Shown here piece after piece: positions 26,621 to 35,300 of a stretch of 64,000 bases of DNA. How positions within the stretch are numbered: the first letter of the stretch is position 1; each line of letters starts with the position of its first letter. The position numbers were made by a program, and so were the translations under genes. Below the pieces are notes generated by a model, which saw only the letters and a list, made by a program, of their open reading frames with translations, made no database searches and was not told the DNA's origin. The stretch is from Paenibacillus antri (lineage in GTDB: Bacteria > Bacillota > Bacilli > Paenibacillales > YIM-B00363): contig NZ_VCIW01000011.1 of the NCBI RefSeq assembly GCF_005765165.1, positions 149,772 to 213,771 of the forward strand. Reading direction: 5' to 3'.

Positions 26621-27451
26621 ATGAGCGTAATTCCGTATCAAGTGACCGAAGAGGACAAGGCTCGTTTTCAGAAGGATGGCTATTGGATCAGCCCGAGGCT
26701 GCTCGACGACGATGCGATCGGACGGCTGCGGCAAGCGCATGAGCGAATTTGGAAACGCGACTTCGACGGAGACGGGTACCCGATGCATCCGATTCCCGTA
26801 CCCTCCGATCCGCTGGCCATCAAGAAGACGGAAAACGCCTGGTGGATCAACGACGAAGTCCGCGCGGTCGTGACGGATCCCGAGCTCGGGCGCATGGCGG
26901 CCGATTTGTTGAACGAGGACGAGATCCGGCTGTGGCACGACCAAGTCATCTACAAGCCCGGCGCGGGCGACAAGGAGACGAAGCTCGGCAACGTCGGCTG
27001 GCACCAAGATTACGGATATTGGCGCGCCAGCAGCACGACGAATATGGTGACGGTGTGGATCGCCCTGCAGGACACGGACCTGTCGAACGGCGCCATGACG
27101 ACGATACTGGGCTCGCACAAGTGGGGAGAAGTCGAAGGGAGCGACACGTTCTTCGACCAAGACATGGAGAAGCTCCGGGCGAGGTTCGCGCGGCGCGATT
27201 GGACGGAAGAGCCTTGCATCCTGAAGGCGGGGCAGGCCAGCTTCCATCATGCGCTGACGTTCCACGGCTCCGGACCGAACCGGACGAACGAGCCTCGCCT
27301 GTCGGTCGTCGCCCATTTGATGCCGGGACATACGTCCTTCCGCGCCGGCCGGCAGCGGCACGACAACGTGCTCTTCCTCGGCCCCCGGCCGTACGACGGA
27401 CAGCGGTTCGACAACGAGTACTTCCCGCTGCTGTACGGCAGAAAGCGCTGA
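26621..27451 (+). CDS. phytanoyl-CoA dioxygenase (PhyH) family protein
   Basis: Start ATG 26621 follows GAGGTGA; GTG 26612 is too close to it. The 276-residue protein has His128-x-Asp130 in VGWHQDYGYW and distal His215 in ALTFHGSGPNRT, the Fe(II) triad of PhyH oxygenases. The Trp-rich surroundings and 30 extra residues distinguish it from the PhyH near 17 kb. Substrate unknown. Its own terminator follows. Confidence 0.88.
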   Translation: MSVIPYQVTEEDKARFQKDGYWISPRLLDDDAIGRLRQAHERIWKRDFDGDGYPMHPIPVPSDPLAIKKTENAWWINDEVRAVVTDPELGRMAADLLNEDEIRLWHDQVIYKPGAGDKETKLGNVGWHQDYGYWRASSTTNMVTVWIALQDTDLSNGAMTTILGSHKWGEVEGSDTFFDQDMEKLRARFARRDWTEEPCILKAGQASFHHALTFHGSGPNRTNEPRLSVVAHLMPGHTSFRAGRQRHDNVLFLGPRPYDGQRFDNEYFPLLYGRKR

Positions 27452-27459
27452 AATGACCA

Positions 27460-27506
27460 AAAGACCATGCTTCCCGGTCGCCCCGGATGCATGGTCTTTG
27501 CGTTTG
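27460..27506 (+). terminator. terminator after the second PhyH gene
   Basis: 11-bp perfect stem AAAGACCATGC / GCATGGTCTTT (27460-27470, 27489-27499), with a short weak T-rich tail. This marks the left border of the AT-rich islet. Confidence 0.6.
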
Positions 27507-27568
27507 CCGGCGTTCAATGAAAGTAAAGTAGAGATTAATAAATTAATTAATACACAGTGAAATTAAAG

Positions 27569-27616
27569 CTGCAGACTGGCTGCAGGCGTTAAGCTAACCT
27601 GGCAGTTTAGTGCAAC
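27569..27616. repeat. islet spacer element A
   Basis: GCTGCAG...CTGCAG arms, then AAGCTAACCTGGCAGTTTAG. The tail matches AAGTAACTGGCCGTTTTGTG of element D. Bases 27507-27640 hold no gene. Confidence 0.45.
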
Positions 27617-27640
27617 AATCGTTTAATTGTTTTAAGATAA

Positions 27641-27884
27641 TGGAAAAAGCAATTCGAGGTGTACCTTGAAAAAATATACAAAGATGATTTGTATGAGTTG
27701 AAGTTAGCTTGTCGTAAGTTCATTGAAGGTACATGCAGTATTTGTAAATTAGAACATAATTTGACGTGGATGAGTCCCCACCATACATTGCAGAACTATT
27801 GAAAAAAACACGAATGATCTGGAATTGGTGAGATTCGGTACTTCAGACTACAAAAAGCGCGACGAAGCATTAGGTTCGATCTAA
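27641..27884 (+). pseudogene. decayed gene remnant with two frameshifts
   Basis: Three overlapping frames give protein-like fragments that join by single-base shifts: WKKQFEVYLEKIYKDDLYEL... ...CSICKLEHN (frame from 27641), FDVDESPPYIAELLKK in the next frame, and NTNDLELVRFGTSDYKKRDE...ALGSI ending at TAA 27882. The second shift falls at a run of seven A. No family is recognised; the fragment resembles small immunity/SMI1-like proteins only in composition. AT-rich base use unlike the flanks suggests acquisition and decay. Confidence 0.5.
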
Positions 27885-27924
27885 GGTTTACTTAAAAGTT
27901 TAAATATTGTCATCGAGGATTGAT

Positions 27925-27970
27925 GTGCGTGTTCCGCACGGCTCAACTATCTGGGCAGTAGTGCAGTTTT
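27925..27970. repeat. islet spacer element B
   Basis: GTGCG-TGTTC-CGCAC hairpin followed by AACTATCTGGGCAGTAGTGC, similar to the tails of elements A and D. Confidence 0.4.
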
Positions 27971-27989
27971 CGACGAGGAGAGAGCGAAT

Positions 27990-28346
27990 ATGGAACTATA
28001 TCGTTTTGACAGAGGAGTTTCTAAGCCAATTCATGCGTTTAACTCTTTGCAGGCCTCGATTACGCCGATCATAAGAAGTGAGCAGTCTTTTCAGGTTGGT
28101 TGCATCCATCTGGGTGAAGAAGGGGTTATAGGCTATCACCAAGCGACAACCCCGCAACTGTTCCTTGTTATTCAAGGTGAGGGCTTTGTAACAGGGGAGG
28201 ATCGTATCCAAGTTCCGATAAAATCAGGTCAAGCAGCTTTCTGGACGGAAGGTGAGTGGCACGAATCAGGCTCAAAAACGGGTATGACTGTTGTTATAAT
28301 TGAGTCTTCGCAACTTGATCCAAACCAGTTTATGAAACATTTGTAG
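27990..28346 (+). CDS. cupin domain protein
   Basis: This 118-residue single-domain cupin has GVIGYHQATTPQLFLVIQGEG (motif 1) and AFWTEGEWHESGSKTGM (motif 2), giving His ligands near residues 51 and 91. GAGGAGAG precedes the ATG. It is AT-rich compared with the flanking chromosome. Stand-alone cupins of this kind bind small molecules or metals; the ligand is unknown. It is the first intact gene of the islet, bordered by spacer elements B and C. Confidence 0.8.
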   Translation: MELYRFDRGVSKPIHAFNSLQASITPIIRSEQSFQVGCIHLGEEGVIGYHQATTPQLFLVIQGEGFVTGEDRIQVPIKSGQAAFWTEGEWHESGSKTGMTVVIIESSQLDPNQFMKHL

Positions 28347-28390
28347 TGATGCTAGTTCATTAAAAAACGGGTAACAATAGTTCCGCAAAC

Positions 28391-28436
28391 AGGACGGCAG
28401 TCAGCACAATTGGCTGCCGTTTCCCGTTGAAGTATA
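28391..28436. repeat. islet spacer element C
   Basis: AGGACGGCAGTCAGC...TGGCTGCCGTTTCCCGTTGAAG: a GGCAG.C/G.CTGCC hairpin plus a TTGAAGTA tail shared with element D. The following GCGTTAACCTAAAGGAGGTG recalls the GCGTTAAGCTAACCT of element A. Confidence 0.5.
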
Positions 28437-28505
28437 CGTGCAGGAATATTGAGAAGTTCAGCAACCTTTTTCCAATTCTAGCGTTAACCTAAAGGAGGTG
28501 TTCTA

Positions 28506-29006
28506 ATGGTAAAGAAGAGGGTAGTATTGTTTATTGTCCTATTGTTCTTAGCTGGATGCAATAGTGGAAACAAGAACAACTTTATTACTGACTTTAGAGC
28601 TAACATTAATGAAGGTGCGAATTTATGGTCTTCGGTTAATTATGACATTGTACGGGATAAACAACTGATAACTGAGATTGATAAACCGTCTCACACGTTG
28701 GAAACGCCGATTATGATTCGAGTTTTTGTTGAAACAATAAATAAAGGTAACCAAAGTGCTGAATCCATAGGGATTATAATTAACGAACCTACGCCTCTTT
28801 TACAAAAAAATTCGACCAGTTATGGCGGGGTTACGGATGGTTCTTTAGATAAAGATGAGACGTTTGAATATTGCTTTACTTACACCTTTGCTAACGAAGA
28901 AGACCTTGAATCCTTCATTAAACAGGCATCGGTGAGTTTGACTTGGATTGAAAATCAAGTGAGTAATGAAATAAGAATAAAGTTACCCAGTAAGCCAGTA
29001 GAGTGA
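28506..29006 (+). CDS. putative lipoprotein, AT-rich
   Basis: AAAGGAGGTG stands seven bases before the ATG. The 166-residue product has a lipoprotein signal with LAGC (Cys18), then a beta-rich domain: a negatively charged IVRDKQLITEIDKPSHT, VFVETINKGNQSAESIGIII and a C-terminal FEYCFTYTFANEEDLESF. It looks like a small immunoglobulin-like exported domain. No family is recognised. Strong AT bias marks it as foreign to the surrounding GC-rich genome. Confidence 0.7.
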   Translation: MVKKRVVLFIVLLFLAGCNSGNKNNFITDFRANINEGANLWSSVNYDIVRDKQLITEIDKPSHTLETPIMIRVFVETINKGNQSAESIGIIINEPTPLLQKNSTSYGGVTDGSLDKDETFEYCFTYTFANEEDLESFIKQASVSLTWIENQVSNEIRIKLPSKPVE

Positions 29007-29091
29007 CAGGACGATAGCACCATAAACCACACCGGCGGCCGGTCAACTACGGACTGCCGTTTCCGTTGAAGTAACTGGCCGTTTTGTGTTT
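29004..29091. repeat. islet spacer element D
   Basis: TGACAGGACGATAGC...CGGACTGCCGTTTCCGTTGAAG, then TAACTGGCCGTTTTGTG. The same order of GACAGGACG, a CTGCCGTTT arm and a TTGAAGTA tail occurs in element C, and TGACAGGACGGCAG in element E. The 319-bp gap 29007-29325 holds this element and the leader of the next gene, no other gene. Confidence 0.5.
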
Positions 29092-29325
29092 CTAATACAA
29101 AATTACATACCAGATTTGGGCTTCCCGAACAACTAGACCGATGAAATTTGCAATCGGATTTCGTCTAAATAAATGAGAATGAGATCGCCTTCTGTCCGCT
29201 GCCCTGATCGGCTGGGAAAAAGAGCGAGAAGTTCTTTCAAGTACTGTCATACGAGGGGGGCTGCATTTGGAACGTGTAATCCTGATTATGAATGTGCGAG
29301 AAAACGAGGGAGGGGATTCAGTCGC

Positions 29326-29856
29326 ATGGCAAAGATCGTTTTCGCGTTGAACCAGTCTCTGGACGGGTTTGTCGACCACATGGCATTTCAGCCCGACCCC
29401 GTGCTATTCCGTCATTTCATCGACGACGTGCGCGGCCTAACGGGTAGCCTATACGGGCGCCGCATGTACGAGACCATGCGGTATTGGGACGGAGATCATT
29501 ATGAATGGGATGCGCCGGAACGGGAATACGCAGCGGCGTGGCAAAGCAAACCGAAGTGGGTGGTGTCGAGGACGTTAACGTCCGTCGGTCCGAACGCTTC
29601 TCTGATCGAGGGCGACCTCGCGGCGGCCATACTTAGGCTAAAGGCTCAGCATGAAGGGGAGATTGAAGTTTCCGGGCCAGAGTTGGCGCACAGTCTATCG
29701 GAACTCGGTCTCATTGATGAGTATCGACTCTATCTCCATCCAGTCGTACTGGGTCGCGGCAAGCCGTTTTTCGCCGGTCCGCGACCGCCGCTGCGCCTCG
29801 TGGCAAGCGATCGAATCGGCGAGCAGGTGATCCGGTTGACCTATGTTCCAACTTAG
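29326..29856 (+). CDS. RibD C-terminal / dihydrofolate-reductase-like family protein
   Basis: Start ATG 29326 follows GGGAGGGG. The 176-residue protein has the family pattern MAKIVFALNQSLDGFVDH, GSLYGRRMYETMRYW, a VVSRTLTSVG strand, EVSGPELAHSLSELGLIDEY and YLHPVVLGRGKPFF. The fold binds NADPH; members act as stand-alone reductases of unknown substrate and are common in mobile regions of Bacillales. It is more GC-rich than its islet neighbours, suggesting a different origin. Confidence 0.85.
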   Translation: MAKIVFALNQSLDGFVDHMAFQPDPVLFRHFIDDVRGLTGSLYGRRMYETMRYWDGDHYEWDAPEREYAAAWQSKPKWVVSRTLTSVGPNASLIEGDLAAAILRLKAQHEGEIEVSGPELAHSLSELGLIDEYRLYLHPVVLGRGKPFFAGPRPPLRLVASDRIGEQVIRLTYVPT

Positions 29857-29900
29857 TTTTTACGGTTGGACCAGCGGACTAAAGGGTACATAGCTTCATA

Positions 29901-29938
29901 TGACAGGACGGCAGCCGGCCCACGCTTGGCTGCCGTTA
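29901..29938. repeat. islet spacer element E
   Basis: TGACAGGACGGCAGCCGGC...TTGGCTGCCGTTAATTATTAG; GGCAGCC/GGCTGCC stem. Closely related to element C. Confidence 0.5.
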
Positions 29939-30073
29939 ATTATTAGGTTGATAATTGTTTGTATTGCCGCAGGAGGTCTTTTCATGATTAAGAATGATAA
30001 ACTGCATTATTTTCACAAAAAAGTACACATTAATAAAGTATTAAAAAAACTACCGATTAAAGGAGGCGTTCTT

Positions 30074-30232
30074 ATGCAAAATCAGCAAAATCAGCAGCAA
30101 CAACAAAACCAGACATCTCAACAAAATCAACAATCCAATCAAGCAATGCAGCAGACTCAAGGGGCTATCTTGCAAGCTCAAAAACAATCGCAGCAAGGAC
30201 AAAGCGGTCAACAAGGTCAAAAACAACAATAA
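30074..30232 (+). CDS. small Gln-rich low-complexity protein
   Basis: Start ATG 30074 follows AAAGGAGG with a 7-base gap, giving 52 residues, about half Gln with Asn, Ser and Gly (MQNQQNQQQQQNQT...). A second in-frame ATG at 29984 also has a strong GCAGGAGG and would give 82 residues with a basic N-terminal IKNDKLHYFHKKVHINK segment. The composition resembles gamma-type small acid-soluble spore proteins but lacks their signature. A spore or aggregation-prone role is speculative. Confidence 0.6.
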   Translation: MQNQQNQQQQQNQTSQQNQQSNQAMQQTQGAILQAQKQSQQGQSGQQGQKQQ

Positions 30233-30338
30233 ATGCAGTAGGTTTTTAATGTATTACGAATGGGCAAGGTTTATCGACGTTCGTCAACAATACAAACCGG
30301 GCTCAAAGTTGTGAGCAGTATGCAACCTAGATTCAACA

Positions 30339-30363
30339 AGCGGCAGTTTTTTCTGCCGCTTTT
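30339..30363 (+). terminator. terminator at the right edge of the islet
   Basis: 8-bp stem AGCGGCAG / CTGCCGCT with a TTTTTT loop, followed by TTTG. The GCGGCAG/CTGCCGC core echoes the GGCAG-CTGCC theme of the spacer elements. Confidence 0.65.
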
Positions 30364-30480
30364 GTGCTTTCATTTATTGCCCCGTTGATTGAACTATCGG
30401 AGACGTTTGTTCAAAGAAACAGCGCTGGATCGACGCGTCCAGCCGGAACGATCCGTTGTCGAAAACGGGCAGCTTCCCGT

Positions 30481-32388
30481 CTATCCGGAGAACGTCCCCG
30501 CGGTCACGATCCGATCGTACCGTCCGCGCCCGAGCGTCCCCGCCGACATGACCCACGGCGCGTCGTAATAGAGGCGCTCCGCCTCCAGCTCCTCGACCGA
30601 CGCGACCTCGCCGTCCGCGAAGGCGAGCAGTCGGAACCGCGTCGTCTCGAGCCGGGACAGCACTCCGCCGTAGCGGATGTCGAGCGCCTCCCACCCGAAC
30701 GGCTTGCAGTCCGCGAGCCAGTTGGCGCGGTGGAGCTTGCGCAGCGCGTCGATCGACTCGGCGAGCGGCTCCAGCTCGTCCGCCAGGGCGCGCAGGCGCA
30801 ACCGGTCGCCCGCGTCGTACGCCGCCTTCGCCCGCAGCCCCATGTCGCTCTTCTCGCGCAGCGCCAGCGCCAGCTGCAAGTAGAACCGGAACAGCCGGTT
30901 CCACGGGCCGTTGCGCTCCGCGGCGTCCGCCATGTCGGCGACGAGCGCGGCGTAATGCTCCCGCATCGGCAGCCCTCTCACGTTGAAGTCGTACAATCCG
31001 ATCAGCACGTCCTGCCATAGCAGAAACTTCGACGGATTCGACTCCTTCGGATTGCCTGCGGCGACGCCCGGGGTTTCGTCGAACCGGCTTAGCGCGAGGA
31101 AATCGCTCAGCTTCCCGCCGCCGGAGCACGTCTCGAACCGCGCCGCCAGCGCTTCGGCGTCGACCGCGTCCGCGTAGCCGTGCTCGGCGAACAGCTGCAG
31201 GCCGGCGAGTCCCGCGAACAGGTTCGTCTCCGCGCCGTTGTCCCCCCACATCGTGGCGAAAACTTCGCGCACCCCTTCCGCCTTGCAGGCCGCGAGCGCC
31301 GCGTTCGTCGTGTCGAACGTCTTCCCGTAGTTCGGCGCGATGCCGTTCCACGTCCAGACGCCGCCGGCGAACACGGGCATCGAGCCGAACGCCTTGTGCT
31401 TGCGGATAAACTCGCGATAGAACGCCTCGTCGGTATGATAGTAATCCCAATACACGAGCTGCACGTTCTTCGGCATGTCCCGCACGACGTCGTCCGGGAT
31501 GACCGCGTCCAGATCGTAATAGCCGCCGGTCTTCGACCCTAACCGGAAATACATGTCGCTCCAGATCATCGGCGTCGATCCCTCCGCTTCCGCGATAGCC
31601 GCCACCCGCTTCAGATGCTCGTTCATCATGTCGAAGCGCTTGCGGTAACCGTTGAGCTCCAAGTATCGCCCGAGCCCGAGCTGATGCGCCTCGTCCATGC
31701 CGATATGGATGCGGTCGCTGCGGAACGGCTTCGAAGCCGCTCGAATCGTCCGCTCGATGAACTCGTACGTCTCTTCGGCGCCGACGAGCAAGATGTCCGA
31801 CGTATCGCGCAGCTTCCCCGCGTAATTCCACTTCAGCGCTTCCGTCAAATGCGCGAGCGTCTGAATGCACGGCACGATCTCGATCCCTAACGCATACGCG
31901 TAATCGTCGCAGGCCCGCAGCTCGGCTTCCGTATACCGGCCGCGCATATACCCGAAGTACGGGTATTCCTCGACGGCGAACGTATCCTCTGTATAGAGCA
32001 TCAACTGGTTAAGCCCCATCAACGCCATATGCGCGAGCAGCGTCTTCACCGCCGCGACGGTCGGCACCGCGTTCCGCGACGCGTCGACCATGACGCCGTT
32101 CGTGTCGAATTTCGGCGTCTCGACGAGATGGAACGCGGCATCGCCGCGCGAATGCCGCATCCAGAGGCTCAACGCTCGGAAAAAGTGAACCGGCCGGTCG
32201 TACCGAATATATCCCCGGCCGTCCTCGTCCCGGCCCGCTTCCAGCCGGCCTTCGACGCGCTCGACGTCGATCGGCGCGCCGTCTTCGGCCTGGACCGCGC
32301 CGAGCAGCGGGCTCACCGCTTCGAGCCCTTGCCGAATCGACGCCGTCATCCCGCTTCCGCTAAACTTCAGCTTCCTTCGTTCTGTCAT
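30481..32388 (-). CDS. beta-N-acetylhexosaminidase-like glycoside hydrolase (GH20, GcnA-like)
   Basis: Start ATG 32388 overlaps the stop of the preceding gene (ATGA). The 635-residue cytosolic enzyme has a (beta/alpha)8 barrel with MALMGLNQLMLYTEDTF, the tandem acid pair Asp232-Glu233 in IHIGMDEAHQLGLGRY, MIWSDMYFR and GGVWTWNG. The DEAHQLGLG motif is that of GcnA-type GH20 enzymes, which release terminal GlcNAc/GalNAc with substrate assistance. It is the last gene of the LacI-controlled operon and lacks a signal peptide, so imported oligosaccharides are its likely substrate. Confidence 0.85.
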   Translation of the reverse strand: MTERRKLKFSGSGMTASIRQGLEAVSPLLGAVQAEDGAPIDVERVEGRLEAGRDEDGRGYIRYDRPVHFFRALSLWMRHSRGDAAFHLVETPKFDTNGVMVDASRNAVPTVAAVKTLLAHMALMGLNQLMLYTEDTFAVEEYPYFGYMRGRYTEAELRACDDYAYALGIEIVPCIQTLAHLTEALKWNYAGKLRDTSDILLVGAEETYEFIERTIRAASKPFRSDRIHIGMDEAHQLGLGRYLELNGYRKRFDMMNEHLKRVAAIAEAEGSTPMIWSDMYFRLGSKTGGYYDLDAVIPDDVVRDMPKNVQLVYWDYYHTDEAFYREFIRKHKAFGSMPVFAGGVWTWNGIAPNYGKTFDTTNAALAACKAEGVREVFATMWGDNGAETNLFAGLAGLQLFAEHGYADAVDAEALAARFETCSGGGKLSDFLALSRFDETPGVAAGNPKESNPSKFLLWQDVLIGLYDFNVRGLPMREHYAALVADMADAAERNGPWNRLFRFYLQLALALREKSDMGLRAKAAYDAGDRLRLRALADELEPLAESIDALRKLHRANWLADCKPFGWEALDIRYGGVLSRLETTRFRLLAFADGEVASVEELEAERLYYDAPWVMSAGTLGRGRYDRIVTAGTFSG

Positions 32389-35300
32389 GCCCGAATCCCT
32401 CCGCTCGTAGAAGTCGCTTCGCTCCGCCGCGGCACGGCTTCGCTGTCTTGCTCGAAGTCGAGCCGCAGCTCGAGCGGCGCCGTCCGCTCGTACGGCCGGC
32501 TCTCCGCCGCCCAGGCCGCCCATAGGCTTGGCTCCGCCCCGAAGGCGAAGCCGCTGAGCCGCCGCAGCTCCAGCAGCGCGTTCTGCCGCAGCAGCGCGCG
32601 GTTGTCCGACAAGTAGCCGATAAGGACGTCGTAGCCTTCGGCGTCGCCGCAGCGGGCGAGCGCGCGGCCGATCGCGACCTCCAGCATGGCGCGCCGCTCG
32701 AGGAAGTAGTCCGGCTGCGCGCCGTCCCGCGCCTGCTGATCCCGCAGGAACGGAATGCGGCGCAGGCGCTTCAGCGCCGGAACCGCCGCGCGGTCGCCGA
32801 GCCGCTCGGCGCCTTGGCACACGGCGTCGACGTAATAGAAGACGCCCTTCCACGGATCCTTGAAGTCGTCCTCGGTAGGATCGAACAGCTCCGCCACCCG
32901 CTCCCAGACCGGGACGCTTCTCGGATCGGCCGCAAGCGCGAGCGAATACAGCAAGTAGGCGGCGTCCGGCATCGCTCCGTGGTCCGGCGGCAGCTGCACG
33001 TACATCATGTCCGCCGTTCGCACCGGCAGCGTATCGCCCTGCAGCATCTCCAGAATCGCATCGCGCAGCGTCGGCACGCCCTCGGGCGAGCCGAGCATCG
33101 ACAGCGCCTGCGCGATGCGTACGCGTCGAATCCCGTCGGCGGTCGCCAGCGCGCGCGTCAGGACGGGAACGATGCGCGGTCCCGCCGAGCAAATTTCGAC
33201 GAACGGGATCGTCTCTCGGTACACCTCGTTCATTCGCATCTCCGCGTATGCGTACAGCGGCTCCGTTTCGATCCGATCCACGAGCCGCTCCAGCTCCTCG
33301 TCCGTATAACGAATCGGCGCAAGCGAACGCGTAAGGACGTCTTCGGGAAGGAGACCCTCGCGGACGAGCCGCGCCTGCAGCGCCTTCACGTCGATCGCCC
33401 GCGGCGTCGTTCCGCCGCGCGCCGCCATCGTCGCCGCCAGCGCCGCGACCGCGCCGAGATTTTCCAAGTCCGATTGCATGCGGATCGCCGGCAGCGCGTC
33501 GTGCGTCGCCGACACCGCCTTGCCCGCGACGAGCAAGCCTTCCAGTCCGGCCGGCAGCAGCATCCGATACGGAATCTCGATCTCGAGATTCGGCGGGATG
33601 AGGCCGACGTTGATCCATGGGGCGCCGCTGACGCCTTTCACGTCGTGGTTGCTGAAGTGCACGTTGACCGCGTCCGGCCACTTCCGCTGCAGCAGCTGGT
33701 CCGTCAGCTTCATCGTGACGTCTCCGGCGATATGCCGGCTTTCCCGCGTGGCGATATAGATGCCGTGATCGTGATAGGACGCGTCGCCCCGGCGCCGGCC
33801 CGCGACGATCGCCCGAGTGTAATCGAGCGCGTCGGAGACGTCGACCATGCTGGTGAAGTTGTTTTTCGTCTTGCCCGGCTGCTGGAACTGCGCAAGCGAA
33901 AACCACATGACGGTTCGGTCCTTCTCCGAGCCGTAGACGAAGTCCGCGCCGGCGTAAGCGGCGATATCGCCGTCCCCCGTCGCGTCGACGACGGCCTCGG
34001 CGAGCAGGGCGATCGGACCCCAGCGCGTCGCCGCGACGACGCCGCGCACGCGGCTTCCTTCCAGGACCGCGCCGAACGTGATCGCCTGTAGCGTCAGCTC
34101 GACGCCGGCTTCCTCCGCTTCGCGGAGCAAGGCGTACATCTTCGCTTCGATGTTCCACTTATGCCCCTTGTATCCGATGCGCTCCTGCACCTCGTGCACC
34201 CGCTCCGTAATCGCGGCCGCGTAGCCGTGGCGCTTGCCGAACCAATAACTGTCGACGCCGCCGAACGTCCCGGTGCCGCCGAGCCCCGGGTTCATGTCGA
34301 CGAGCAGCGTCCGCGCGCCTTCCTTCGCCGCCGCGATCGAAGCGCTCGCGCCGCTGGAGCCGCCGCCGACGACAAGAACGTCGCCGGAAGACGCCGCCGG
34401 CACAAGCATCGCCGGGACGTCGGCGCGCGGCCGCCCGTCGTCCGCAAGGACGAACGACGGAGACGCGACGTCGTACGGCGTCGACGGAACGGCTCCGTCG
34501 CCCGCGGCCTGCGTTCGAACCATAACCGAGCCCGCGGACGGCGCCGCCCCGGCCAAGAACGCCAGCGCCTCGTCCGCCGCTCGCTCGCCGAGCTTCGAGG
34601 CGAGCGAGACGTCGTGCAACGCCGCGTCCCCGCGAGCGAACAACGGCTTCGCAAGGCTCCAGACGCCGCCGATCGGCGCGCCGCATTCGTCCGCGAAAGC
34701 GCCGGGCGCCGCCGTCGCCGCTCCCTCGAGCGGGAACGGGCCGTGCAGCTCGTAGGACGATGAGGCGAGGAACGCCTTCCGGAAGGCGGGCACCTGCTGC
34801 GCAAGATAGGCCGCGAGCCGCATGCCCGCATGGCGGGAAGCGGCGAAGCGGCCGCGTTCGGCGGCAAGCGTATTGCCGCTCGGCAGCTCGAGCGCGAATT
34901 CCGCATAGACATGCCCTTCGCCGCGAACGCCGCGGCGCAGCCGCACGACGCCGCCGCGCAGGCCGAGCTCGTCCGGAACGGCGAGCTCTTGCACAAGCGC
35001 CTCGCCCTCGGCCGCCTCGGTAAACTCCAACGTGCGGGAATACAACGCGGTCGCTCCCGGCGCGTACGCCTCGACGCGCTCCCCGAGCAGCGTCGCGACG
35101 AGCGCCGTCTCCGTCGCGTCGACGACGGAGCGGCACATAATCGCCTGCCGGCCCGACTTGTTCGCGACGACGAGTCCGGCCGCCCGGCCGTCCCGCTCGA
35201 GCACGGCGATCGGCAGCGTCGCGTACAACAGCTGCACGCCATGCGCGAACAGCCGATCCTCCAGCCCCCGCTTCAGCCGGTCGGGGTGGAGCGGCGCGAA

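Noticed and set aside
30374..31870. Overlapping frame ending GKLPVFDNGSFRLDAS...STGQ after the hexosaminidase stop
   Set aside because: The tail looks faintly protein-like, but the rest is an Arg-rich shadow of the hexosaminidase; a second frameshift in this gene is not needed because the main frame is complete.
32389..34158. N-terminal extension of the hexosaminidase frame to about 1225 residues
   Set aside because: The extension overlaps the FAD gene in another frame and is Arg-rich low-complexity; ATG 32388 with the ATGA overlap is the natural start.
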